Shown in pieces: positions 49,150-59,065 of a DNA stretch of 64,000 bases (the first letter of the stretch is position 1; every line of letters begins with the position of its first letter). A program made the position numbers and the translations under genes. The notes beneath the pieces were generated by a model that had not been told where the DNA came from, ran no database searches, and saw only the letters and a program-made list of their open reading frames with translations. The stretch is from Leishmania infantum JPCM5 (taxonomy: Eukaryota; Euglenozoa; Kinetoplastea; Trypanosomatida; Trypanosomatidae): contig NC_009412.2 of NCBI RefSeq assembly GCF_000002875.2, positions 509,001 to 573,000 on the forward strand, written 5' to 3'.

Positions 49150-51225
49150 ATGCGTGGTAACGCCTCTAGTAAGGGTATGCGAATCACACACCTTGGCGAC
49201 GCCCGCCGGCGCACGTTGGCACACACTCAAGGAGACTCGACGACGAGCACAGCGGAAGTGCGCCGGCTCTCAGTCCTCTTCGTCCGCTCGGAGCTGTCGG
49301 AGGACCGCCGCGACGAAGCCTCCACCCCTGCACCCGGTGCGGCAGCACCCGGCGACGCCGACGTTGTCGATGTGGACACGTTCAATAGCACCGATTCGGA
49401 CGGGGAGGAAGACGTGGGTCGTTTCGCCGTTGTGCCAGCGCACACGCCGCGTGTTGGCCACCTGTCCCTTCGCGACGCCGTCGTTCTTTCGTATCGTGGC
49501 GCCAGTGATGACTACGTGATGCACCACCGCACGGTGGCCGCGTCTTGTGGACACGGCGCACCGCCGTCGCCCGTAGATGAGCTTTTATCCGTGGCAACGG
49601 AAGACAGCCGTGTGCTCCTCCGCCGAAGCGGGCTGACCACAGAGCCACGCACGTCAGACGTCCCGGCTGTGCACATGTGGCGCGGATGCAACGATGACGA
49701 CGACGAAGAGGTGCAGCAGGGGGAAAGCAGAGCGTCCACGTGCCAATCACGCGGTGGCGACCAGTTTTTTGTGTGGGATGACTGTGCTAGATCATTGTCG
49801 GACGTACCCCCTGCGCGCCTCTCCTCTGTGATACCGACAACCGTCTCCTCGGCCCGCTGGAAGCAAGAGTCCAGCGTGTTGCTCGAGCACGCGCGCGGCA
49901 CTCTGCACCGGGTGCATCCCCGCTGCGGCACCTTCAGTGCCACAGTGGGCAGTCCATCACCGGCCCAGCAGCGTCCGCTCGGCTCTAGCAACGCCTGCGG
50001 TCGTTGCCAGGCAGACTTCGTGGCTCTCTCCATGAACTCGTTGTCATTGGTCCAGTCGCGCGAGTATGGTGCCGACCTCGCTGCGATTCACCACACCGCC
50101 TTTGCGTGCGAAATGAGCGCAAACGCGATTTGCATGGATGACTGGGGCCCGCACAGTACAGTCGTCGGTTTCTCGGATGGGACGCTGCGCGTGGTGGACT
50201 GGCGCATGCCCGCACGAGGCTCCTCCCTACGCGCAGGCGACGCTGCTGCCAACGATGAAGAAACGCACGTTGCGCTCTGCACGCATGTGCCGCAGCCGTC
50301 GTGGATGAGGCATGGTGGTCGCTCGACGGCCGCCGCTGCATCAGTGGCGGGTGTGTTGTCGTGTTGCGCCTTCGAGGACAGCTTCCGCGTGGTCTGCGGA
50401 CTGGGAGATGCCTCGGGTGCCGTGGTGATGGCCGACCTTCGCCGCCCCGAAAGCGGAGCCCGTCTCAGACGTCGTCGCACGCGCGCGGAGCAGCAGGCGG
50501 CGCAGCACCTCTTCGCCGAAGCCGGCGGACAGAGCCCTACGGGGCGCGCTGTGACAGACATTCAACGCGACCCCTCGTGCTTTGGCCGTATCGGGCTCGT
50601 CGATGTGACAGGAAGGGCCGCCTTGACCACTGTGGCTGCGCTGGAGGTCAGCGTCGGCAGCTCAGCAGCGGCCCTTCGAAAGCGCTGTCGCACGAAGGAC
50701 AGGGCTAGCGTGCCTTCATATCTCGGCCCCACCGCCGCTGCGCGGCCGCGTCTTCCACCGCCGCCGTCGCCGTGGTCAGTCTTGGAGCGCCTGGGAAACC
50801 TGTCGCCGACTGCGTCTCGGTCGGCGGTCTTGACGACCATCTTGTACAGCATCCGTGGTGACCCCCAGCGCCCTGGCATTTACACTGTCAACGCACAAGG
50901 TGGGTCATTTCGCACCCCCTTCGCAGCGCACCCGCGGCCACGTTGCGCCTTCAGCGACGACGGTCGTCACTTTGCGCACATAGCCACGAAAAGTGCCCTC
51001 GCCGCCACCCTGCGGTGTGCAGGTGCGCGATCTGGTGCCTTGGGCGGCGGCCCCTCTTTTTCTTCTCCTCCCGGCATCTCTGCGACACATGTGCAGTTTG
51101 CGCCAAGCACAGCGAGCGGGCAGGCAGCGCTGACGCCTTCGCCCCTCATCGCCGTTTCGTGTGTAGACGGGCTCCTCTGCTTCGACACCGGAGACGGGCA
51201 CACGCTCGCGATGCCGATCGCGTGA
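49150..51225 (+). CDS. Conserved-type WD40-like protein, function unknown
   Basis: A 691-residue protein from ATG 49150; the frame is open back to 48910, and 48991 is another candidate. 49150 is the first in-frame ATG after the best acceptor (AG 49057-49058). Blade-like segments of a beta-propeller are visible: STVVGFSDGTLRVVDWRMP (about residues 337-355), a following CGLGDASGAVVMADLRRP (about 416-433), and FSDDGRHFAHIA near the C-terminus. The repeats are irregular and separated by long Ser/Ala/acidic insertions, including NDDDDEEVQQGE (about 176-187). WD40 propellers act as protein-interaction platforms, but nothing here shows which complex it serves. No signal peptide or membrane segment is seen. 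Confidence 0.75.
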   Translation: MRGNASSKGMRITHLGDARRRTLAHTQGDSTTSTAEVRRLSVLFVRSELSEDRRDEASTPAPGAAAPGDADVVDVDTFNSTDSDGEEDVGRFAVVPAHTPRVGHLSLRDAVVLSYRGASDDYVMHHRTVAASCGHGAPPSPVDELLSVATEDSRVLLRRSGLTTEPRTSDVPAVHMWRGCNDDDDEEVQQGESRASTCQSRGGDQFFVWDDCARSLSDVPPARLSSVIPTTVSSARWKQESSVLLEHARGTLHRVHPRCGTFSATVGSPSPAQQRPLGSSNACGRCQADFVALSMNSLSLVQSREYGADLAAIHHTAFACEMSANAICMDDWGPHSTVVGFSDGTLRVVDWRMPARGSSLRAGDAAANDEETHVALCTHVPQPSWMRHGGRSTAAAASVAGVLSCCAFEDSFRVVCGLGDASGAVVMADLRRPESGARLRRRRTRAEQQAAQHLFAEAGGQSPTGRAVTDIQRDPSCFGRIGLVDVTGRAALTTVAALEVSVGSSAAALRKRCRTKDRASVPSYLGPTAAARPRLPPPPSPWSVLERLGNLSPTASRSAVLTTILYSIRGDPQRPGIYTVNAQGGSFRTPFAAHPRPRCAFSDDGRHFAHIATKSALAATLRCAGARSGALGGGPSFSSPPGISATHVQFAPSTASGQAALTPSPLIAVSCVDGLLCFDTGDGHTLAMPIA

Positions 51226-51926
51226 GGAAGACGATTCGCTGCCTCTGTCGCGGGCCGCCGCCGCCTCCCCCACACCCCCCCGCCCCCAGACTTCAGCGCT
51301 GAAAAAGAAACAGAAGAATCAGTGCGTGCGCGCACACCCCGCAGGCGACAAGGCTACCGTTGGCGGTGGAACGACGGTCTGCGCGCGCATCATCGGCGGA
51401 GAAAAAAAAAACAGCAAAAGGAAAAGAAAAACGCGGAAGCTTCACCCATGCAGCGCTGCGCGGCTGCCGCTCGCTGCGCGTATCGCGGACGTACTGTGAG
51501 AAGGCACCGGTTGCATGATTGGGCGTCTTTGGCACCCCTCAAGCTTGCGAGGAGAGGGGAGGGGGAAAGGGCCGTACGCCACCTACGCGTGGGAGCCCTA
51601 CCAAAGCAAACGCCACGCAATGGCTTCGTAATGGCCGTAAAACGTGAGGCGGCATGGCGCACTCATCAGCAGTGCATACACAGATAGAAATAGAAAGACG
51701 CGCGCTCCGTCCATTACGCTCCCCTTCACAGCTCTACCGCTTTCATCCCTCCTTTTCCGCCGTCTTCCCCCTCCCCCCCACCACCACCACCCCACTCAAC
51801 CCCCATCCTCTCTGCCTTGATGTGCGTGTCTATATATATATATATTTCGCGTGTGTGTGGGTGGGTGTATGTGTACCTTTTTCACAGTCATCTTTCCTCG
51901 CCGCATCATTGCTGCAAGCTTCGCAA
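51226..51926. other. Intergenic region upstream of the AAA ATPase gene
   Basis: No gene is seen. C-run near 51270, A-run near 51402, TA microsatellite at 51831-51845 and pyrimidine tract at about 51740-51800. Confidence 0.55.
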
Positions 51927-54239
51927 ATGGCGAGTAATCGTCACAGCAGTGACCCCGAAGCGTCATCCGCGCCAACCCGCTCGCCCCTAGAACAGGTGCA
52001 CCTTCTGCTCGCCTCGCTCCTGCGCTGGTGGCCGTACGCGCCGCATGAGCGAATCCCGTCGATTCTGCTTTGCGGCCCCACCTCAAATGGGAAGAGCCAT
52101 CTCGTTCATCGTGTCGCAGACGCTGTCAATGCGTGCACAGATACCGCGATGGATGAGGTGGTCCGCTTTTCAGAAAAAGAGCAGGGCCAAGCAGTACCTC
52201 GTGAAGTGTCAGCGGACGGCACTGTGGTACCTACGCTAACCTCGGCCTTGCTTCACGAGCAACGCCGCACTCATGTCGTGACGGTTATTCCTCCTCTCGC
52301 CAAGGCTGTGGCAGTCCGCAACGCTTACGACGGCACCACAGGGCTGCGTCGGCTGCTCCGTCGCACCGTCTATGATGCGTGTGTCGAGTACCGTCGCGAA
52401 AGCGTCACCAACTCACGTTCAGCCAATGGAAAGCCCACCACCACCACAACGCCGACGGAAATCGCCGTCTTGCTTGTCTTGGACCACATTGAGTGCTACC
52501 TGCAGAGAGAGGACGCGTGCATTCACGACAGCAGCAGCGGAACCGCAGATTCGACGACGCGGCAAAGCTGCGGTGTCGGTGAACCGTCCCAGGACGGCAC
52601 CAGCGCGCAGAGCATGAACACGCTCTACCCAGCCCTCCTCGCCGATCTTTACACGGTGTTGCGCAGCAGCCCGCCTCTCTTCTCGCAGCACGAGTGCGCC
52701 ACGCTGCACCTGGCGCGTCTCGTCTCCGTCGCCCTCTTCACGGGAGGGCTGGACGAGGTTCCTCTTGTTGTTCGGCACCGCTACGTCGACTACGCCATCG
52801 CCCTGCCTACTCCGACAGAGGCGGTGCGGCGCGCGTTCTTTCTACCATACGCCACCACGTGTGCTGCTGGTCAGGCGCCGCCGCCGTTGCCGCTGCCGAT
52901 GGTGGACGCCTTGGCCCTTCGCACCGGCGGCGTGTCGTACGGAGGACTGCAGGAGGTGCTCTGCCTCGCGCTTGACTACTGCGCCGCATCACCATCCCGT
53001 CTTTCCCTCTCTCCCTCCTCCGCCTCAGGCGCTGTCGAGTGTGATGAGCAGGTGGCCGGTGCCGCGGCTCAGGCGATTCTTCAAGCCTACGTATCTAGCG
53101 GCTCCGTCACGGCCTTGGAGTACCGCCGCAGCGCCGGCTTTGTCGACGTGCAGGCGACGCGGTGGGACGATATCGCTGGAATGGCGCACGTGAAGGAGAC
53201 TTTGAAGAGGTTGGTTACCGATCCTATTCGGCATCGCGACACGTACCGGCGCTTCCGCGTGCGCCCCTCGACCGGCGTGTTGCTCCATGGCCCTCCCGGC
53301 ACCGGCAAGACGATGCTGGCCAAGGCCATGGCGACCGAGCTGAACGCCTCCTTCGTGTACATGGACCTACCCAAGCTGGTGCAGGCAGAGGTAGGCGAGT
53401 CTGAGAGGCGGCTGCAGGAGTACTTCGATGTCGCGCGCGAGCGCAGCCCCTCGCTTGTGTTCATGGACGAGGTACAAGCTGCCTTTGGGCTTCGCTACGC
53501 GAACACTGCGGATGTGCATCGGCGTCGGCCAAGGTCCTCAGCGGCTGGCGGCGGTGGTCGAGACGAGGGCGCCTCTACTGCTTCCACTGCCACTGCGCAC
53601 GATGCCCGCCTTGTGTCTCACCTTCTTCGCCTGCTGGACGCCGCGCAGCAGGATGAAGAGCACTTCGTCCTCTTCGTCGGCGCCACGAACGTCGTTCATT
53701 TGCTGGACCCGCTCCTTCTACGTGCCGGTCGACTGGACACGCTCTTGGAGGTGCCGCCTCCGGACGCCGCGGCTCGCAAGAGCCTCGTGCGACGCGTCGT
53801 GTACGGAGAATGGGCCCATTGGCTTTGCGAGGGAGAAAGCCATGCCTCCTTGGTGAGCGCCGATGGCGGCTCCGTTGCCGCCGCTGCGCCGATCGACGCA
53901 ACGCAGCTAGAAAATCTGCGCGCGGCCCTTGTGGAGGCGTTTGTGCGCCGTTCCGACGGCTTCAGCGGCGCCGAGGTGCGCAACTTCACGTCGGTGTTTG
54001 GTCTCCAGCTCGCACGTGCCGTAACCCGCAGCCTGGAGGCGACGCAAGACGCGGTGGTTAGCGAGGCGCTGGACTGCGCCGCGACCACCCACGGCCCGCG
54101 GACGGAGCAGCGCGAACGGCAGTTGTGTCTGCGCCGTGCCATCACCGCCTTCCTTGCCACAAGCGGAGGAACCGAAGCGGGGCTCAGTTGTGATGCACTG
54201 GCGCTGCTCGATGACGCTCACAAGAAGTGCGCTGTGTAG
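51927..54239 (+). CDS. Double AAA ATPase with a degenerate first domain
   Basis: A 770-residue protein with two AAA domains. D1 has a Walker A, GPTSNGKS (50-57), but its Walker B reads LLVLDHIE (D186-H187): the catalytic Glu is His, so D1 may bind but not hydrolyse ATP. D2 is complete: WDDIAGMAHVKETL leads in, Walker A is GPPGTGKT (455-462), Walker B is LVFMDE (D514-E515), the sensor-1 region is FVGATN, and LLRAGRLD supplies arginine-finger residues. A D/G/R/S-rich insertion (about 530-555) follows Walker B. Type II double-ring ATPases with an inactive D1 include PEX1/PEX6, and D2 also resembles AFG2/CDC48 relatives; I cannot choose between these. The start at 51927 excludes a leader of microsatellite-like residues (VRVYIYIYFACV) in the longer frame from 51654. 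Confidence 0.88.
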   Translation: MASNRHSSDPEASSAPTRSPLEQVHLLLASLLRWWPYAPHERIPSILLCGPTSNGKSHLVHRVADAVNACTDTAMDEVVRFSEKEQGQAVPREVSADGTVVPTLTSALLHEQRRTHVVTVIPPLAKAVAVRNAYDGTTGLRRLLRRTVYDACVEYRRESVTNSRSANGKPTTTTTPTEIAVLLVLDHIECYLQREDACIHDSSSGTADSTTRQSCGVGEPSQDGTSAQSMNTLYPALLADLYTVLRSSPPLFSQHECATLHLARLVSVALFTGGLDEVPLVVRHRYVDYAIALPTPTEAVRRAFFLPYATTCAAGQAPPPLPLPMVDALALRTGGVSYGGLQEVLCLALDYCAASPSRLSLSPSSASGAVECDEQVAGAAAQAILQAYVSSGSVTALEYRRSAGFVDVQATRWDDIAGMAHVKETLKRLVTDPIRHRDTYRRFRVRPSTGVLLHGPPGTGKTMLAKAMATELNASFVYMDLPKLVQAEVGESERRLQEYFDVARERSPSLVFMDEVQAAFGLRYANTADVHRRRPRSSAAGGGGRDEGASTASTATAHDARLVSHLLRLLDAAQQDEEHFVLFVGATNVVHLLDPLLLRAGRLDTLLEVPPPDAAARKSLVRRVVYGEWAHWLCEGESHASLVSADGGSVAAAAPIDATQLENLRAALVEAFVRRSDGFSGAEVRNFTSVFGLQLARAVTRSLEATQDAVVSEALDCAATTHGPRTEQRERQLCLRRAITAFLATSGGTEAGLSCDALALLDDAHKKCAV

Positions 54240-55023
54240 GCTGCCGTGTTGTCAGAGTGGGATGCGGGCGTCATGGATCTCTGTTGCGTGCTGACGGTGC
54301 CTCACGTCATCCTATCACCGGCCGGCATCGTGTGCACAGCTCTCAAAGGCCGCACACACCAACGGCCACTTTTGTTCTCTCTCCCCCTCTTTGTTGTTGT
54401 GTGAGTTGTGTGCTTCCTTCATTGCCCAGCAGTGCCATGTGCAGGTACCAATCATCACAGCCTGAAAGGCTCGCTAGCCCTGCCGCGCACCCCCTCGCGA
54501 TCATGGTGAGATGTTTTCTCTCCTCTGTTTTGTAAGTGCAGGCTTCGCAGAACACACCCACACCCCTACCGCCCATTATCCGCTTAAGGTCAGCTGACCC
54601 TCTTCTTACGCACGCTCCCTTGCAGCTCCACTGTTCACACTTAATGAAGCACCGTCTTTCGGGCCACGCAAAGATGTGGGGAAGAGCCGCTGCAACACTT
54701 CTCACCCCCTGAAGAGGCTGTGCGCATAGCAAGATAGACGAAATTCCTGCATGGCTACCCCCTCCTCGCCGTCGCCGCCGCCTCCATGGCGGTGCCTTCC
54801 TCCCTCTCTGTTAGCGTGCGCGAGCTCACCAAACTGCTATACACAGGAGTGTAGTAATGAGTGGGGGGGGGAGACGGCGCACAGCCGAGGCAAGGAGCCC
54901 CTCTCTGTGTGTCTGAGCAGGCTGTCTTTGTGCCTTCATCTTGTGTCCTTTTTGTGCACCCTCGCCCACCACCTCCCTCCTCCCCTCCCCTCCTTTCTGA
55001 GTCTTTGCAGCCCCCATATGTGA
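54240..55023. other. Intergenic region upstream of the syntaxin gene
   Basis: No gene is seen. The pyrimidine tract CCTCCTCCCCTCCCCTCCTT (about 54976-54995) lies close to the start, before GCAG at about 55007-55010. Confidence 0.55.
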
Positions 55024-56045
55024 ATGGATCGTCTTCCACAACTGAGGGCAGCGGCCGGCCTAGAGCCCTCGCTGGCGCCGGCCACCATCTCCCTTTCCAC
55101 CAGCCCGTCGACACAGAACTACAGCCTGGCGGAGGGCGGCGCACCAGTCAAAGTAACCTTCGCTATACCGCCGAGCGAAATCGATCAAGACACAATAGAC
55201 ACCCTCGACGCATTCTACGGCGACGTGGCTGAGGTTCTGGGCAACGTCAAGACGATCCGTGCCGCCATGGACGAGCTGCAGCAGAAGCACACGGAGAACA
55301 TGCAGACGGTCGACGAGGCGCGCTCCAAGGCACTGCGCGGCGAGATCGACGAGCTGTCGCGCGAGACCGGCAACGCGGCCAAGGCGGCGAAGGAGAAGCT
55401 CGACGCGATGTCCAAGAACACGGCCAAGCTGAAGAGCGTGCCGGACAGCGTGCACGCCAACAGCGCCATCATCCGCATCGAGGAGAACCAGTACACGCAC
55501 CTCGTGCTGAAGCTGGCGATGGCCATGGCCGAGTACCAGCGTCAGCAGTCCGCCAACGAGGCCTACTACAAGGCGCAGACGCAGCGGCAGATCAAGATCA
55601 AGTACACCAACCCCGACGGCAGCGCCATCGACGACTCGACAGCGGCGCAGCTGGCAGAGCAGGTGATGGAGAACGACACGTCTAGCTACATCTTCCAGCA
55701 GAGCAAGGAGGTACTCGCCTCCATCATCGAGACGCGCACGACATCTACCGCATCGAGCAGTCCATGCGTGACCTGAACCAGCTCTTCAACGACCTAGCCT
55801 TCTTGGTGAACGAGCAGGGTGAGCTCATGGACGTGATTCTCGCCAATGTGCAACAGAGCACCCGGTATGTGGAGAACGGTCGTGCGGCGCTGAAGAAGGC
55901 GCGTCGGTATCAAAAGAAGAGCCGCAAGAAGCTGATTTGCGTCCTGGTGTGCGGCGTGACCATAGTCGCTCTGTTTGTTGTCGTTGGTGTGCTCGCTGCC
56001 ACCATCAAGATTCCACGAACGACGCCGTCCCCCTCGCCGGGGTGA
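55024..56045 (+). pseudogene. Syntaxin-like Qa-SNARE, copy 1, full length but frameshifted
   Basis: The gene begins MDRLPQLRAAAGLEPSLAPA and continues through the N-terminal helices (MDELQQKHTENMQ). It enters the SNARE motif, then breaks at about 55736-55739, where the copy at 58274 has one extra A (CGCGCAACGAC compared with CGCGCACGAC). The remainder is in another frame to 56045: RDLNQLFNDLAFLVNEQGEL (zero-layer Gln), then KKARRYQKKSRKKL, the membrane anchor LICVLVCGVTIVALFVVVGV and a short tail. Joined, it would have the standard syntaxin layout of about 340 residues. Syntaxins drive membrane fusion on target membranes. As read, the protein ends at 55776 without SNARE core or anchor. A sequencing or assembly error is possible. 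Confidence 0.85.
55206..55934 (+). repeat. Duplicated syntaxin block, left copy
   Basis: About 730 bp nearly identical to 58213-58942. The differences I noticed are GTG/CTG (Val/Leu) near 55438, the one-base indel near 55737, and AAC/AAG (Asn/Lys) near 55873, plus changes near the left edge. Confidence 0.9.
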
Positions 56046-56163
56046 GAGGTCAAGGGCGTGGACAGGTAAGCGACTCGCACACGGGGGATGCAAAAGCAGC
56101 GCCGGTGCGGCAGTTTACGGTTCTGTAGCGGCACGGGGAGAATAGAATGTCATGTGGTGCGCC

Positions 56164-56184
56164 TGTGTGTGTGTGTGTGTGTGT
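56164..56184. repeat. GT microsatellite
   Basis: About 10 GT units shortly after syntaxin copy 1. Confidence 0.9.
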
Positions 56185-57350
56185 GCGTGTGTGATTTTCT
56201 GCTTATTGGTTCCTTGTGTGCCTGTGCGAAGGAATGCGTCTGTTGATGCTGCCAGGGCTACATCTCGTTCTCTGTTGCTTTTTCGAAGAGCTGGAGGCGA
56301 ATCTCTGATTCTCTTTTGCCGCGCGGAGCAGTCAGCGGTGGAGGCCGGTACGCGCATGTGTTGCCTTGGTGGGTCTCGGCTTGAGTGAGGCGTGGGGACG
56401 TCCACACGTCCCTCTCACGCGCGAGGTTTTGAATTCTACGGCTCTCGCGCTCTGTTCGTTTCATTCGCCTCCGCCTCCTCCCTCGCTCCGGTCCTCCCTC
56501 ATTCTTCCGCCCCTCCGCGCCTTTCGTCACTCTGTCTACATGTAGACGCCCTTCGAGCACGTTTTCGGTATCCTCAGCCGGCGCCCACACATGTGCAGCG
56601 ATACACCTCACCGCATTCCTGTCGCACACGCCCCCCTCTCTCGTGTTTTTTTTGCTTCGTTTTATATTTCTTTCTTTACTGTTCCTTTTCGTTTTTCGTG
56701 TTCTTGCATGTGTGTATGTGTGTAGATGCGCCCTCTCCGTGTGTTGTCGAGCTTCTATGTACCATCTGGCCTACCTCCGCACACCTTCCTCCTCCCCCTT
56801 CACCACCACCTCCATTGTCCCACAGCATAACTCATCTCATTGTTTCGTTCCCCGCGCACGACGTTTTTCGGTGACTCTTTTCCCCGGTCGGACTGTGTCG
56901 TTGCTGTGTTGTATCACGTGTGTCTGTCAGAAGGGCCTCGCTGCGTTCACCTGTCCCTGTCGGCGTGTAAGAGGCGGTCTCGTGCGTCCCCTCCTTTGCG
57001 TCTCTCCGTAGACCTGCACTCCTGTGTGCCCTCCTCGGCCTTCTTCCCCTCCACACACACAACGGCACAGGCGCTTTTTCATTTCGTTGCCAGTTTCTGA
57101 TTCTGCCATTGCGTTCAGCTCACGACGTTGCTCTTCCTCCACCGATGCCCGGCTCGACGCCGAGAGAGAGAGAGAGATGCACACACGCCAACGGCTCGAA
57201 CTCCACTGATTTTGCCTGCCGTGCGTTGGAATAACCCTCGCGCCTTCGACGTCATTTTGAAGGTGCGCACAACGTCTTCACGGAGACGGTGCGATGACAC
57301 GTGGAGAGGGAGGCCTCGTCTGTGCAGAGACAACGCCAGCACGGCTTGCC

Positions 57351-57378
57351 CCCACCACCACCACCACCACCACCACCC
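57351..57378. repeat. CCA trinucleotide run
   Basis: About nine CCA units in the spacer between the syntaxin copies. Confidence 0.9.
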
Positions 57379-58212
57379 ACATGCGCACACACCACACCAC
57401 ACGACCACCACCTGCCTTATCCATTTTCGGCGAAGAAGAAGGCCTGCGGAAGAGTCCGTGCTCGTACTTTCAACGAAGGCAGTATCTTTTGTTGTTGTGT
57501 CGCGGGTGCTCGGCTGCGTTCGTGGCCGGCGTCCAAAGAAAGCGAAATCGAAAGCAAGTATGGAGGTGAAGCGTCGCCCGCACTCGAACATGTTTTTTTT
57601 GTTGTTGTTGTTTTTTGTTCACTTCTGCGCTGTTGGGTGTTCGACTGAGGGAGGCACCATGAAGAGGTGGAACAAGGGGGGAGGTGGCGATGCGTGTACC
57701 CCGTGGCCGAGCCCTTTCTTCTGTGCTGCGTAGCCCTGCATCTCCTCCGAAGACGCGGGGCTGCGCGTGCAGCGTGATCGCATTCGCATGGCGAGCGCGT
57801 TTGGGCATTAGTATGCCGACGAGCATGTGGTGTATTTTGCAGATGACCCTTACGTTTCTGAACTTGATGCTCTCCCTCCACGATACTCTGGCATCCCTAT
57901 GCCCCCCACAACGCTCACCTATCGCTTGTGAGTGGGTGTGTGCCTGCCGTGGACAAGCCCAAAGCCACCACACGCAGCCACCGCTGATGCGCCGATTTGC
58001 GGCGATCCTGCCGTGGTGTTCTAGGCCTCCACTCACCTACTCTGTGGTTTGCACATTTGACTCTTGCAGTTGAGATATGCCCATGGGTCGTTTCCCAAGC
58101 CTCCTGAAAGCTGCTTCGCGCTTTCCCAGGAAAGGCCACCAGAATAGGCATGCCTACTGCCTCTGATTTCCGGACGGCTTATCCAGCCCAGTCGAGAAGC
58201 TTCAAGCGCCCT

Positions 58213-58942
58213 TGACCCTTTCTACGGCGGCGCAGCTGAGGTTCTGGGCAACGTCAAGACGATCCGTGCCGCCATGGACGAGCTGCAGCAGAAGCACACG
58301 GAGAACATGCAGACGGTCGACGAGGCGCGCTCCAAGGCACTGCGCGGCGAGATCGACGAGCTGTCGCGCGAGACCGGCAACGCGGCCAAGGCGGCGAAGG
58401 AGAAGCTCGACGCGATGTCCAAGAACACGGCCAAGCTGAAGAGCCTGCCGGACAGCGTGCACGCCAACAGCGCCATCATCCGCATCGAGGAGAACCAGTA
58501 CACGCACCTCGTGCTGAAGCTGGCGATGGCCATGGCCGAGTACCAGCGTCAGCAGTCCGCCAACGAGGCCTACTACAAGGCGCAGACGCAGCGGCAGATC
58601 AAGATCAAGTACACCAACCCCGACGGCAGCGCCATCGACGACTCGACAGCGGCGCAGCTGGCAGAGCAGGTGATGGAGAACGACACGTCTAGCTACATCT
58701 TCCAGCAGAGCAAGGAGGTACTCGCCTCCATCATCGAGACGCGCAACGACATCTACCGCATCGAGCAGTCCATGCGTGACCTGAACCAGCTCTTCAACGA
58801 CCTAGCCTTCTTGGTGAACGAGCAGGGTGAGCTCATGGACGTGATTCTCGCCAATGTGCAACAGAGCACCCGGTATGTGGAGAAGGGTCGTGCGGCGCTG
58901 AAGAAGGCGCGTCGGTATCAAAAGAAGAGCCGCAAGAAGCTG
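58213..58942 (+). repeat. Duplicated syntaxin block, right copy
   Basis: The right-hand copy of the 730-bp block. Homology begins around TTCTACGGCG and ends at CGCAAGAAGCTG, exactly where copy 1 enters its membrane anchor. Confidence 0.9.
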
Positions 58943-59065
58943 CGATGCTCGGTGCTTCGCAATGAGTATGTCGGAAAGACGGCGGTGGATTACTCTCCTT
59001 GGAAGGAAGCCCCTGTCCAGGTGTGCCGGCCCTGTTGTCCGGAAGGAGAAAAGTGGGCGGCCTAA
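58274..59065 (+). pseudogene. Syntaxin-like Qa-SNARE, copy 2, truncated and without anchor
   Basis: A 263-codon open frame beginning at an internal Met (MDELQQKHTENMQ). It lacks the N-terminal ~80 residues of copy 1. The SNARE motif is intact in frame (NDIYRIEQSMRDLNQLFNDL, LVNEQGELMDVILANVQQST, KKARRYQKKSRKKL). The duplication then ends and unrelated residues follow (RCSVLRNEYVGKTAVDYSPW to the stop), so the membrane anchor is gone. If translated it would be a soluble Qa-SNARE fragment. I call it a duplicated gene fragment, but the frame being open where copy 1 is broken is notable. Whether it has a functional splice acceptor upstream is unclear. Confidence 0.75.

Larger units (their letters stand above)
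56046..58212. other. Region between the syntaxin copies
   Basis: No convincing gene is seen. It holds a GT microsatellite (56164-56184), a CCA run (57351-57378), GA and T runs, and C/T-rich DNA. No trace of the syntaxin 5' part is seen before 58213. Confidence 0.55.

Noticed and set aside
51654..51926. Upstream in-frame ATG of the AAA ATPase
   Set aside because: The leader would include translated TA microsatellite and pyrimidine tracts, including probable splice signals.
57128..57733. 201-codon frame containing a His run
   Set aside because: The His run is the CCA microsatellite read in one frame; the rest is low complexity without family resemblance.
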